From NCBI GenBank assembly GCA_910586725.1, contig CAJUJL010000006.1:18621-82620 (forward strand): a DNA stretch of 64,000 nt, written 5' to 3'. The DNA comes from an uncultured Lachnospiraceae bacterium (lineage in GTDB: Bacteria; Bacillota; Clostridia; Lachnospirales; Lachnospiraceae). Positions within the stretch are counted from its first letter, which is position 1, and each line of letters starts with the position of its first letter. Positions 26,298 to 34,918 of this stretch are shown piece by piece. The notes beneath the pieces were generated by a model. It made no database searches. It saw only the letters and a program-made list of their open reading frames with translations, and was not told the origin of the DNA. Both the position numbers and the translations under genes were made by a program.

Positions 26298-26327
26298 CGG
26301 GGCATTGAAAATTACGCCAATGCCCCG
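26298..26327 (-). terminator. Terminator of GH20 copy 2
   Basis: A 10-bp perfect stem (CGGGGCATTG with CAATGCCCCG) and 10-nt loop, followed on the minus strand by an interrupted T-rich tract. Confidence 0.7.
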
Positions 26328-26343
26328 CATGAAATATGACAAA

Positions 26344-29300
26344 TTATTTTATTTTCTTTATACCGGCGCTTCGAATTTTTTTCTTTAGATTTTTATTCTT
26401 TTTCAGGTTCTTCGGCAGCTTAATGCTGATCCCCTTTGCGGTTTGTTTAAATGCGCCGGCGTTCACCTTCTTTAATTTTGACTTGTTCTGTACAATCACT
26501 GTTTTTAACTTTTTACAGTTTTTGAACGCATTTTTGCCAATCACCTGCACATTGGGGCCAAGCGTAACTTTCTTCAGTTTTTTCTTACAACCGATAAATG
26601 CCTTGGCGGAAATTTCAACCACTTTATATTCCGCCCCGTTCACGGAAACCGTATTGACAGTAACCGACGGCTTATCTTTTCCTTTTACAAGCTTAACCGT
26701 CTTTAAAGCAGCGCTTACTACCTGATATTTCATGCCTCCGGCTTCAAAAGCATCGTTATCTGAAAGGCCTGACGAAACCGGCTGTACGCTCTTTAATGCC
26801 AGCAGTGCCTGACTTAACTCTTCCAGCGACGCCCCTCTTGCGAGAACTTCATTTGCACGCTTTACCGCCTCTGCTAATTTAGCAATGGAATCCGCCGTAT
26901 ATGCCGATGGATTTGCAAGCGCCTGATTCGCGTTTGAAATTGCCGCTGTAAGGTCCTGTCTCTTTTGCTGCATTTCCGCTTCTTTCACCGAAACCAGCTT
27001 ATTTTGCAGGGAATCCAGCTGTTTTACAATATTCTCATATGTCGCCGCTTCCGCATTTCCCAAAACTGCTTTCGCCTGTTCCAATGCTGTCTTAAGCGCC
27101 TGTATGGCTTCCGCGGAATACAAATCTGTCCTCTTTGCCTGCTCTTCTATGTCTTTGATCTTTTCAGACAATTCGGTTGCTTTTGTAGCCGGTTTCGTTT
27201 CCAGATTAGCCGCGGCTTTCTCTAACTGTTCGTACGCATACAAATAATCTTCCAATGAACTGCCTTCATATGCTCTGATTCTTCTTGCCGTTTCTAACGC
27301 GGATGCAAGCATACGAAAACTGGAATCCGTATAAGCATCTTTGTCATAATTTTCATATTTACGGATCATTTCATCCAACTTGGATCCATCAAACGCGATG
27401 GGACGGTACAGATTCAATTCAGCAATTGTGCCATGAATTCCGTTATTATCTCCTCCCGCATTATAAATCAAAAGCGATACGCTCTTTGCTTCAATCGGTT
27501 CAAATACGGCCTTTTTTCTGTCATAATTGCTTCCCCACATCTCATGGTCAGCTACCATTTCTGTCGTTCCGTCTGCTTTCGTAACCTCAATGCCGTACTC
27601 ATAAATTCTTCCGTTCTCGCTGTTTTGCCTTGGGAGATAAGTTAATGCATTGATTACGGTTGGATTTTTCAATGTGACGGTAAAAGTATGGTGATCGCTC
27701 TCTGTAAAGCATTTGTCCGTTCCATTCCATGCGGAATGCCAAAATGTCTCTTCATCGCCGTCAACTGCCTTTTGCGGAGTCACATCATCTGCCGCAAAGG
27801 TACAGGCTTCTACTGTCATTTCGTCATGAGAAACCGCTTCCCCTTCTGTCTCAACTTCCTGAACGGCGCCTACCGTAACAGATTCAATCTGACCTTTAAA
27901 GCTATTTGTCTTGCTTCCAATGCGGCCCATCGGAACCAACATCGTAGCCGTCTTTCGAATTCCTTCCTGCGCCAGTTTTTCGCTTAATTCCGTAGTCGGA
28001 TGATTTGCAAAATAAATATCCGGATTATTGTTGGTTGAAATGATATGGGAATTTCCTTTTTTATCAATCGTCACAGCCAATGTGCCATCTTCATTATAAC
28101 GTTTATTATCAACCAGTTCTCCATCTACATATAATGCCACATTTTCCTGGCCGCTGTGAAATTCCAGTTCATGCCATGCATCGTCTTTCGGAAGCTCATA
28201 TTGAAACGAATAATCGTAGCCTTCTCTTGAAAATCCTACCTTGCCGGTGTTTTTCTGCACTGCCTTGAATGCATATGTTCCATAAACTCCAAACGCATCC
28301 TTGGACTCACATAAAATCTGTTCTTCTTCTCCGGAATCCGCATCCCGTTTTACTTTCATCCTTAAAACGGCATCCAAACCGATCAGATCCAACTCACCTG
28401 GCGTTTCCACATAACTTTCCCCGCCTTTTAAAGAAAGGGATTTTTTACCAGCCGCACTTCCGTCCGCCAGTTCTGCATTGACAGTTTTCGTCAAATCAAA
28501 GCCGTTTGCACTGGAATCTTTCGTTAAAGTTTCATCAAATGTGTAATTTAAAACGGTAGACGTAATGTAATCCAACTCTCCGTATATGGAAGTTCCGGGA
28601 GCCGTTCCCGTCTTTGCCGCAGCCTGGGTAAATTCTTTGTAATTGCAGTCTCTCGCATCTCCCCAGAGTTTTGCTCCGTACACCGGCGCCGCCTTAAAAA
28701 ACCGGTCAAAGGAGTCATACTGGGATATTCCGTTTCCACGCGTATCCACGCTGTCATGCCAGATTGCGTAACAACCGCCTAACATCTGATCGTCTCCGGC
28801 TTTCATCGTTAAATTGCCGATGACGTTCGGCTGCCAATCGTTATAAATACTTCCTGTATTGATATAATCGTTATAATATCCCGCTGCCGGCACGATATAA
28901 TTCGGTCCCTCCAGCGTATTGATCAAATCAAAGCCCATGTCGTACATGTCTTTGGGATTTGCATATCCGGTATTCCAGATATTCAACTGTACGCCTTCCG
29001 CTCTTACAGGCGTCGTACCGCTCTTATTGGAAAGGCTCCCCCACATACGGACCGTTCTGCCGGAATCCTGCACAAACTCGATCATTCTGTCGGAAAAGCT
29101 GCGGAAATATTCTATACCCGTCTGACCGGATACGCCATGGTATTCATCCGTTCCGACATGAATCGTGGTATTTTGATCAAATATCGGATCATCGCCTTCC
29201 AGATATTCATTCCAGATTCCCTTGACAATATCCATGGTCGATTCCCCGTCCGGCTCCGCAGCTTCATCCATCTGCGTCAAATCCAGCTCGTCAATCCGGT

Positions 29301-30933
29301 ACCTGCTCCCGGCGCTTCCTCCCGTGGACATAATCTCTGAAAATGCTCTTGTAAACGGCAGCGCATGCGCCGGCATATCAAATTCCGGCACGATTTCCAC
29401 GCCTCTTACCCTGCTCTCCTGTATAAAGGAACGAAAATCATCTTTCGTGTAAAATACATCTTCGGAAGTTGCCGTCTTTCCTGTCTTCTGGCTTCTTTTT
29501 GTAGATTCCAGACGAAAACCTGCATAGGCTTCACGGATTGCCGTTTCTTCATCCGGATAATCTTCAAGGAAAATTAAATTATCGCTGATATGTACCTGAA
29601 GGCTGTTTAATTTATACCAGGACATATTTTCGGAAAATTCATAAAGAGCTTCCAATGTAAAGGGTTTTCTTCCTACGTCAAGGCTGAATCCACGCACTTC
29701 ATATTTGGGATAATCCCGAATGAAGCCTTTGGGAATTGTCCCGTTTGACTGTTTTAAAATCTGTAATATGGTTCTTGTCGCCCAATAGACGCCGGTCGCT
29801 GCTTCCGCTTCCACAGACACATATTCATCTACATCAATGGCATAACCTTCCTGATCAAGGCCTTTCTTTGTCTCTGTAAGGGACAGGTAAATATCGCCTT
29901 CTTTTGCCATAGACGACGTGCCCTGCCGCACAGCAATGTCCGCTCCGGTAATTTCTTTATAATCCTCTTTCAGTTTTTGCGCAACTTCACTTAAACCCGC
30001 ATTTCCTACGATTATTTTACCGGAAGACGATGCGGCAAATATTCCCGTCTTGCCGTGCCACTCCTGAAGTTCCGGTATTACAACCGGTTTCAGGTTTAAT
30101 TTATCATCTGCCGTATACTGTCCCGGAATGAGAACGGCAAATTCCTCAGTCTGCGCAACCGACCCGTCCGCAAGCGTCACTTCATAAAATCCCTTTACCG
30201 TCTTTTCTTCCAAAGGCGCATAGATCGTGCCGTCTTCTGCAATGACCTGTTCATAGTCTGCGCAAAAGCGGACTTTGGCGCCCGCCGGAAGATCTTTGGG
30301 CATGGAAATTTTGCCGTCTCCCTTTTTGACTTCAGCGGGCGGCGAAATGGCATCAGCCACTTTCTGCGCCTCTGTACGGTTGTCCGGTATTTCATCCTCA
30401 TATACTTCAATCTCATAAACAGAAGCCGTCTGCCATGATTCCTCGGACGGATTTGCGCTTGCACTGTTTATTTTGCCGATATACAGCCGCAGATACTGTG
30501 CCGTTACCGGATCATCCAGCGTAATAATGTCTTTATTTTTCTCCGGGTAACCGGAATTTGACCAAATAGGATCTCCCCAGTTCTGTCCGTCATCTGAAAC
30601 TTCAAGCCTGTAATTTTCCACATTCCTGCGTTCCCAGTAAATGACAACGTTTTCTATTGTCTGTGGGCCATCTTCCCAGTGAAGCTGTATCCAGGAAGGT
30701 CCTTCGCCCAGCGCGGACGACCATCTGGATGATCTCTCCGTCAAATTTCCATCGATTACTTTTTCCGGACCTAAACTATCCGATTCCCGATTCAGCGCTG
30801 TCGCCGTTGCGTTTCCCGCAACATTACCAGATTCCGCTGCCTTGATGCCAACAGACGGAAACTGTGCCGTTCCGAGCAACAAAGTAAACGCAAGCATCCA
30901 GGAACAAATTTGTTTTATTTTTTTATGCAGCAT
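26344..30933 (-). CDS. Secreted GH20 beta-N-acetylhexosaminidase or lacto-N-biosidase, multidomain (copy 2)
   Basis: A 1529-aa paralogue of the next gene with the same plan. In order: signal peptide (1 to about 32), N-terminal CBM32 (about 40-190), GH20b domain starting at VIPELQEWHGKTG, and GH20 barrel with catalytic D596-E597 in HVGTDEYHG. A LamG-like domain, FIVAR repeats and the BspA-type basic tail follow (about 1440-1529). It has one extra module: a second F5/8 type C domain between the LamG-like part and the FIVAR repeats (about 1035-1180, containing AVDGDEETFWHSAWNG). The extra carbohydrate module suggests a different glycan preference. The start follows GGGGAGG. Confidence 0.9.
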   Translation of the reverse strand: MLHKKIKQICSWMLAFTLLLGTAQFPSVGIKAAESGNVAGNATATALNRESDSLGPEKVIDGNLTERSSRWSSALGEGPSWIQLHWEDGPQTIENVVIYWERRNVENYRLEVSDDGQNWGDPIWSNSGYPEKNKDIITLDDPVTAQYLRLYIGKINSASANPSEESWQTASVYEIEVYEDEIPDNRTEAQKVADAISPPAEVKKGDGKISMPKDLPAGAKVRFCADYEQVIAEDGTIYAPLEEKTVKGFYEVTLADGSVAQTEEFAVLIPGQYTADDKLNLKPVVIPELQEWHGKTGIFAASSSGKIIVGNAGLSEVAQKLKEDYKEITGADIAVRQGTSSMAKEGDIYLSLTETKKGLDQEGYAIDVDEYVSVEAEAATGVYWATRTILQILKQSNGTIPKGFIRDYPKYEVRGFSLDVGRKPFTLEALYEFSENMSWYKLNSLQVHISDNLIFLEDYPDEETAIREAYAGFRLESTKRSQKTGKTATSEDVFYTKDDFRSFIQESRVRGVEIVPEFDMPAHALPFTRAFSEIMSTGGSAGSRYRIDELDLTQMDEAAEPDGESTMDIVKGIWNEYLEGDDPIFDQNTTIHVGTDEYHGVSGQTGIEYFRSFSDRMIEFVQDSGRTVRMWGSLSNKSGTTPVRAEGVQLNIWNTGYANPKDMYDMGFDLINTLEGPNYIVPAAGYYNDYINTGSIYNDWQPNVIGNLTMKAGDDQMLGGCYAIWHDSVDTRGNGISQYDSFDRFFKAAPVYGAKLWGDARDCNYKEFTQAAAKTGTAPGTSIYGELDYITSTVLNYTFDETLTKDSSANGFDLTKTVNAELADGSAAGKKSLSLKGGESYVETPGELDLIGLDAVLRMKVKRDADSGEEEQILCESKDAFGVYGTYAFKAVQKNTGKVGFSREGYDYSFQYELPKDDAWHELEFHSGQENVALYVDGELVDNKRYNEDGTLAVTIDKKGNSHIISTNNNPDIYFANHPTTELSEKLAQEGIRKTATMLVPMGRIGSKTNSFKGQIESVTVGAVQEVETEGEAVSHDEMTVEACTFAADDVTPQKAVDGDEETFWHSAWNGTDKCFTESDHHTFTVTLKNPTVINALTYLPRQNSENGRIYEYGIEVTKADGTTEMVADHEMWGSNYDRKKAVFEPIEAKSVSLLIYNAGGDNNGIHGTIAELNLYRPIAFDGSKLDEMIRKYENYDKDAYTDSSFRMLASALETARRIRAYEGSSLEDYLYAYEQLEKAAANLETKPATKATELSEKIKDIEEQAKRTDLYSAEAIQALKTALEQAKAVLGNAEAATYENIVKQLDSLQNKLVSVKEAEMQQKRQDLTAAISNANQALANPSAYTADSIAKLAEAVKRANEVLARGASLEELSQALLALKSVQPVSSGLSDNDAFEAGGMKYQVVSAALKTVKLVKGKDKPSVTVNTVSVNGAEYKVVEISAKAFIGCKKKLKKVTLGPNVQVIGKNAFKNCKKLKTVIVQNKSKLKKVNAGAFKQTAKGISIKLPKNLKKNKNLKKKIRSAGIKKIK

Positions 30934-30960
30934 TTCTTCCTCCCCTTTTCTTTTTTTACC

Positions 30961-30989
30961 ATTATAACTAAAAAAAGAAAATATAACAA
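30961..30989 (-). promoter_or_regulatory. Sigma-A promoter of GH20 copy 2
   Basis: TTGTTA (30984-30989) and TATAAT (30961-30966), 17-bp spacer. Confidence 0.75.
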
Positions 30990-31018
30990 CTTGATTTTCA
31001 TAAATTATCTACATATTT

Positions 31019-31879
31019 TTATCCTATCATTTTTCTCAGGTTCATCTTTCTGCTGATTTTATCCCCAAACATTTTATTAATTTCTGCACAAAACAACATG
31101 ACATACATTCCAAAATAAAGCCACAGCATAACAAGCACGATCGTAGCCAGGCTTCCATACATGGAAAATCCGTTAAAATATTCCAGGTATACGGATATAC
31201 CGGCTGAAATGAAATACCAGAATACTGCGCATAATACCGCGCCAGGAAATTGATTCTTCAACGTCAGTTTGTGCCCCGTAATCGCTTTATTGTTAGGCAG
31301 TGTCTTAAATAAAATTGTAAAAACAAAACTAAGACCCAAAAGCATAATCAATCCGCGAAGACGAAACAGCGCTTCAGTCGCCTGAGCCAGAATCGGCAGA
31401 TAACCGGACAATACCCCCTGAATGCTGTTTCCAAACACCAAAAGAACAAGAGCCGCTACGATCGACGCCATAAAAACCAAAGTATACACTACGGCCCAAA
31501 AACGCCGGACAAACAGATTTCTTGTCTCATTCACTCCATAGATCATATTAAATCCTGCCGCCATATGTTGAATTCCTTTTGCCGCGGACCAAATACCCGC
31601 AATCGCTGTTATCGATACAATTCCCACTGATTTATTGTAAACTTCATGGATAATTGAGATCACAAACGGCGCAATATATTCCGGAACAAGGCCGTTGACG
31701 TAACGCATCAGCGTCGCCTCCGATACATACGTATATTTTAACAAGGAACTAAGCACCATAAAAAACGGAATCAAAGAAAGCAGCAGAAAAAAGGCTGTCT
31801 GAGAAGCAAATGCCCCAATATTGTCCTCTCTGCACTTTTTTACAAGCAGCCTGATATGTTTTATCCATTTCCAGATCAT
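31019..31879 (-). CDS. YihY/BrkB-family inner membrane protein
   Basis: A 286-aa integral membrane protein with about six transmembrane helices. The family signature is seen in NIGAFASQTAFFLLLSLIPF near residue 20 and in GIWSAAKGIQHMAAGFNMIYG in the middle. It was formerly called ribonuclease BN, which is a misassignment; the true role is unknown, with transport or envelope functions suggested. The start codon overlaps the stop of the SpoIID-like gene by four bases (ATGA), so the two form one translational unit. Confidence 0.88.
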   Translation of the reverse strand: MIWKWIKHIRLLVKKCREDNIGAFASQTAFFLLLSLIPFFMVLSSLLKYTYVSEATLMRYVNGLVPEYIAPFVISIIHEVYNKSVGIVSITAIAGIWSAAKGIQHMAAGFNMIYGVNETRNLFVRRFWAVVYTLVFMASIVAALVLLVFGNSIQGVLSGYLPILAQATEALFRLRGLIMLLGLSFVFTILFKTLPNNKAITGHKLTLKNQFPGAVLCAVFWYFISAGISVYLEYFNGFSMYGSLATIVLVMLWLYFGMYVMLFCAEINKMFGDKISRKMNLRKMIG

Positions 31880-34176
31880 TTTACATCTCCGTTTTCAATT
31901 TCAATATCTTTGAAGAAGAATTTCAAAATCTCTTCACATTTCTTTCCATTCAAAGCCATCGCCTGCGCACCATTCTGGCTCATGCCAATCCCGTGCCCAT
32001 AACCTCCGCCGTTCATTCTGTAAGTTCCGTCTTCCTGTAACACAAGCGTAGTATATGCACTGGGCAGAAGCCCCGGTTCTCTTTTGCTTTTGTCTGACAG
32101 CGTAAGCTCTGTGACTCCCGCTCCCAGCAAAGATCGAACGTTGTATTCATTGCCGGCCAATGCCGTGCCGTTTTCATAATCCAGCTGCAGCTGCAGTATA
32201 ATTCCGCTCTTGTTGCGCTTTGCAATGCTGATTTTTAAAAGCGCGCCAAATCCGCGCATTGAGTCTGTTTCTTCTCCATTCTGATTGATAAAAGAGATAT
32301 TTTCCGGCGTCCTGGCTTTTTTCGCGTTTAAGATCTCTTTTATTTTGCTTTGCGTTTCCTTGGACGAAAAATCAGCGGCTGCAGTCCACCGGAAAAACGG
32401 CTTATCTTTTTCATAAGCAGATGGATCCGGCACAGAAATAAACGCTTCAAATGTTTCTTCATTCGACAAATCAATTTCGCCGCCGCCCTCTTTTACAAGC
32501 CCCTTTTTCAGATAGCCATAGCCGGGATCTGCGTCAAGGCCCCACGCTTCCCCGTCGTCCGTCACTCCTGCAGAAGTCGAAAAATAGTAAGCCTCCGCCG
32601 TCTCACCCTGATAACGAATTACCTGCCCGGCCGTATCCAACACGGCCGCATTTGTCTTCTCATCCCGGTTTTGTTTGTTATAAACCTGGTAATTGGTCGT
32701 ATCATCCACATGTGCGCCAAACTCTGCATAATCCCCGTGTTCCAGCTGAATATATGCATAACTTCTGGCGCAGACAGCCTGTGCCTTTAAAGCCTCCAGT
32801 TCATAAGAAACCGGCATTTCGCTTGGCACAACGGCGCAAAGATACTGTTCAATCGGAAGCTCATTTACCACGGCATATCCCTCCGGATATTTTCTTAACT
32901 CTATCGTCCCGGTATATCCGTTGGAAATATACTTACCGTCCGCATCGCATAAATAAAGCATTCCGTTTTTGGATTTCGTTTTAATTCGAACGCTTCCTTC
33001 CGTCGAAGCAAGCAGTTTACTGGCCTTAGCAACCGATTTTGCTTTTCTGTTTTTCTTGCCGTCTTTCGTAATAATACGATAAGGCTCGCTCGCACTGACA
33101 CGAATTTCATCATGACATTTTTTTCCGTCTTCCGTTAAAAGAAGCACTCGGATTCGGCTGATTTGCGCCGGTTCAGTCAGCAAAACGGCTTCAATGCAAT
33201 CCCTGGCGACCACATACTCTGCCTTCATATTTGCGATCACAATGTCAGACAACTCTTTTTCTTCCGTTGTTCCATATGTTTTATATACCGGGAAATTTTC
33301 TGAACGCCTGATTTCACCGTATCCTTCAATTTCTATTGTCGTCTCATTTACAGCGATCAAATTGCCCTTGATCGTATCTTCTTTTACCTGGATCTTAGAA
33401 ATTACGCCGTCTTCCCACACCAGATCACAAACACGATCCCTGATCTCCTTTCCATCGCCTCCGGTCAAAAAAGTTTGATCTTCTTTGGGGTCTGACGGTG
33501 TTTCTGCATCTTTCGTTCCAATCTTTAATTCATACTGCCCTTTATGAAACAAAAAAGTAATTTTCTCATTTTCCGCACTCTGCACGTAAACATTGGACAA
33601 AACGGCGGACTTACTCTTTAGTCTGCTAATTCCAATGATTTTATCCTCTTTTATATAAAATTCCGGGGAAGTCATATCCTCCAGAACCGGATCTTCTAAT
33701 TCACAGGTATAAACCCCCGATGCACACACAATCGTATTGCCATCTTGATTTAAAATAACAGCTTCTTCCTTTTTTACGGAAACCTCTTCGTCAAGCAAGT
33801 CCAATAACTGTCCATAGATCCCATTCCATTCTTCTCTGGTGAGCGTTTTCGCTTCCTGATTGCGAAATGAAAAAACCGAACGCTCCGTATCTTCTTGCGT
33901 ATCGTATGTAATATACTCGGCGCTGGAAGTCTGGTCTAAAATCCATGCAATGGTATCCGTTGTGACAACTTCTCCCATCTCTGCCTCTTCCATTTTCTCT
34001 TTCCACTCATCTTTTGTATAATAATAGAAGCTAAGCATTGCTGGAAGTTCTTTTGTCTGCACATATTCTTCAGAATACTCGTATGTTTTCTCATCTCCGG
34101 AAGCGCTAAAAAATATAATAAAGAACAGTCCTGCCAATCCCAAAACTGTAATGAATAATTTTGTTTTAATTTTCAC
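31876..34176 (-). CDS. SpoIID/LytB-domain protein, long form
   Basis: A 766-aa single-pass membrane protein. A transmembrane anchor (FITVLGLAGLFFIIFF) lies at residues 8-25. About 400 residues of mixed beta content follow with no domain I recognise. The SpoIID domain is at about 430-766. The catalytic glutamate is in VVPSEMPVSYELEALKAQAV, and the closing GYGHGIGMSQNGAQAMA motif is intact. SpoIID is a lytic transglycosylase of engulfment, but B. subtilis SpoIID is only 343 aa, so this may be a SpoIID-like paralogue. I chose the GTG at 34176 with AAGGAG 6 nt upstream; the longer frame runs through the 45-bp repeats. Confidence 0.82.
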   Translation of the reverse strand: MKIKTKLFITVLGLAGLFFIIFFSASGDEKTYEYSEEYVQTKELPAMLSFYYYTKDEWKEKMEEAEMGEVVTTDTIAWILDQTSSAEYITYDTQEDTERSVFSFRNQEAKTLTREEWNGIYGQLLDLLDEEVSVKKEEAVILNQDGNTIVCASGVYTCELEDPVLEDMTSPEFYIKEDKIIGISRLKSKSAVLSNVYVQSAENEKITFLFHKGQYELKIGTKDAETPSDPKEDQTFLTGGDGKEIRDRVCDLVWEDGVISKIQVKEDTIKGNLIAVNETTIEIEGYGEIRRSENFPVYKTYGTTEEKELSDIVIANMKAEYVVARDCIEAVLLTEPAQISRIRVLLLTEDGKKCHDEIRVSASEPYRIITKDGKKNRKAKSVAKASKLLASTEGSVRIKTKSKNGMLYLCDADGKYISNGYTGTIELRKYPEGYAVVNELPIEQYLCAVVPSEMPVSYELEALKAQAVCARSYAYIQLEHGDYAEFGAHVDDTTNYQVYNKQNRDEKTNAAVLDTAGQVIRYQGETAEAYYFSTSAGVTDDGEAWGLDADPGYGYLKKGLVKEGGGEIDLSNEETFEAFISVPDPSAYEKDKPFFRWTAAADFSSKETQSKIKEILNAKKARTPENISFINQNGEETDSMRGFGALLKISIAKRNKSGIILQLQLDYENGTALAGNEYNVRSLLGAGVTELTLSDKSKREPGLLPSAYTTLVLQEDGTYRMNGGGYGHGIGMSQNGAQAMALNGKKCEEILKFFFKDIEIENGDVK

Positions 34177-34210
34177 GTTATACTCCTTACAATTCAGTCT
34201 TTTTGCCATT

Positions 34211-34340
34211 CGGGTATCCCTCTTTGCCTTTCGGCAATAATAAGCAAATACCCTCCGGGTATCCCTTTTTGCCTTTCGGCAATAATAAGGAAACACCTTA
34301 CCGGTATCCCTTTTTGCCTTTCGGCAATAATAAGGAAAAG
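34211..34340. repeat. 45-bp tandem repeat, nearly three copies, each with a GAAA-loop hairpin
   Basis: The units start at 34211, 34256 and 34301. Each holds GGTATCCC, then TTGCCTTTCGGCAA and AATAATAAG. On the minus strand each unit folds as TTGCC-GAAA-GGCAA, a 5-bp stem with a GNRA tetraloop. The array lies in the untranslated leader of the SpoIID-like gene. The period is a multiple of three, so frames stay open on both strands, but no start signal supports translation. Confidence 0.9.
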
Positions 34341-34367
34341 AAGCTGCCCAAAAAAAGCAGCTTCTTT
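34337..34367. terminator. Terminator between the 6S-like RNA and the SpoIID-like gene
   Basis: An 11-bp perfect stem (AAAGAAGCTGC with GCAGCTTCTTT), 9-nt loop, with T-rich flanks on both strands. It probably stops read-through from the 6S-like RNA. Confidence 0.8.
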
Positions 34368-34494
34368 CATTTGTATGTTGTCATTTGTTCATTTATGACG
34401 TATCTTCTGTATTTTTATGCATCCTTTGTACATAAAAAATCTTCTGTATTTCAGTTTCTTCTGTATTTCTTATTGTTTATCTTTTGATCCGGTT

Positions 34495-34697
34495 TGCCAC
34501 TCAAGGGCTCACCTTAGGAAAAACCCAAAATGCCGTTTCCTGCAATTTTGAGTCCTAGCCAAAGCCAGGTGGGTAACCGCAGCCTCTCTTCTGCCTTCCG
34601 CTGCAAAACGACGGCCTGACATCCAATCGGCAATGTAGGAAACCCATAAAGAAAATGTAGGTTCAAAATAACAGGGTATCGAACACCTCAGGAATTT
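34495..34697 (-). ncRNA. ssrS: Probable 6S RNA
   Basis: About 200 nt with no coding potential, transcribed from a strong promoter (34704-34732). The minus-strand transcript folds as a long rod with nested helices: 34686-34692 with 34512-34518, 34673-34679 with 34521-34526, 34663-34669 (TCAAAAT as read on the + strand) with 34545-34551, and 34642-34646 with 34570-34574. The CCTGAGGTGTTCG opening and the TTTTGAACCTACATT internal stretch fit clostridial 6S RNAs as I remember them. 6S RNA mimics an open promoter and sequesters sigma-A RNA polymerase. The exact 3' end is uncertain. SRP RNA and tmRNA do not fit. Confidence 0.68.
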
Positions 34698-34703
34698 AAA
34701 TTA

Positions 34704-34732
34704 AGTATACCTTACTATTCCACATTTTTCAA
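34704..34732 (-). promoter_or_regulatory. Sigma-A promoter of the 6S-like RNA
   Basis: TTGAAA (34727-34732) and TATACT (34704-34709) with a 17-bp spacer. The expected start is near 34697. Confidence 0.8.
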
Positions 34733-34747
34733 TGCAAAATACATAAA

Positions 34748-34783
34748 AAAATAAGGGAACCTGATACAAGATTCCCTTATTTT
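34748..34783. terminator. Terminator of pckA
   Basis: A 12-bp perfect stem (AAAATAAGGGAA with TTCCCTTATTTT), 12-nt loop, followed on the minus strand by TTT. The remaining stretch 34784-34918 holds only a weak AAAGCC/GGCTTT hairpin and nothing else recognisable. Confidence 0.85.
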
Positions 34784-34918
34784 GTAATTCACGACAACAG
34801 AAAGCCCGAAAAATGGCTTTTCTATTGGTTTTTTACCAAAAATTTAACTTAATCTAAAGTATACGCAAACTTGAGAAAAGCGCACATGGCGTCTTCTGAC
34901 GTTTACTTGAAGTTCAGA

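Noticed and set aside
34177..34296. N-terminal extension of the SpoIID-like gene through the 45-bp repeats
   Set aside because: A GTG at 34176 has AAGGAG at ideal spacing and is followed directly by a membrane anchor; the extension is repeat-derived and basic.
34211..34340. CRISPR-like array
   Set aside because: The units abut with no unique spacers and there are no cas genes.
34203..34487. Plus-strand frame with a repeated YPFLPFGNNKE-type peptide
   Set aside because: It starts at TTG with no ribosome site, exists only because the 45-bp DNA repeat is a multiple of three, and runs through a terminator and into the 6S-like RNA.
34495..34697. SRP RNA or tmRNA for the structured RNA
   Set aside because: The SRP Alu/GGAA loop motifs and a tmRNA tRNA-like end are not present. 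The long rod with a central open region fits 6S better.
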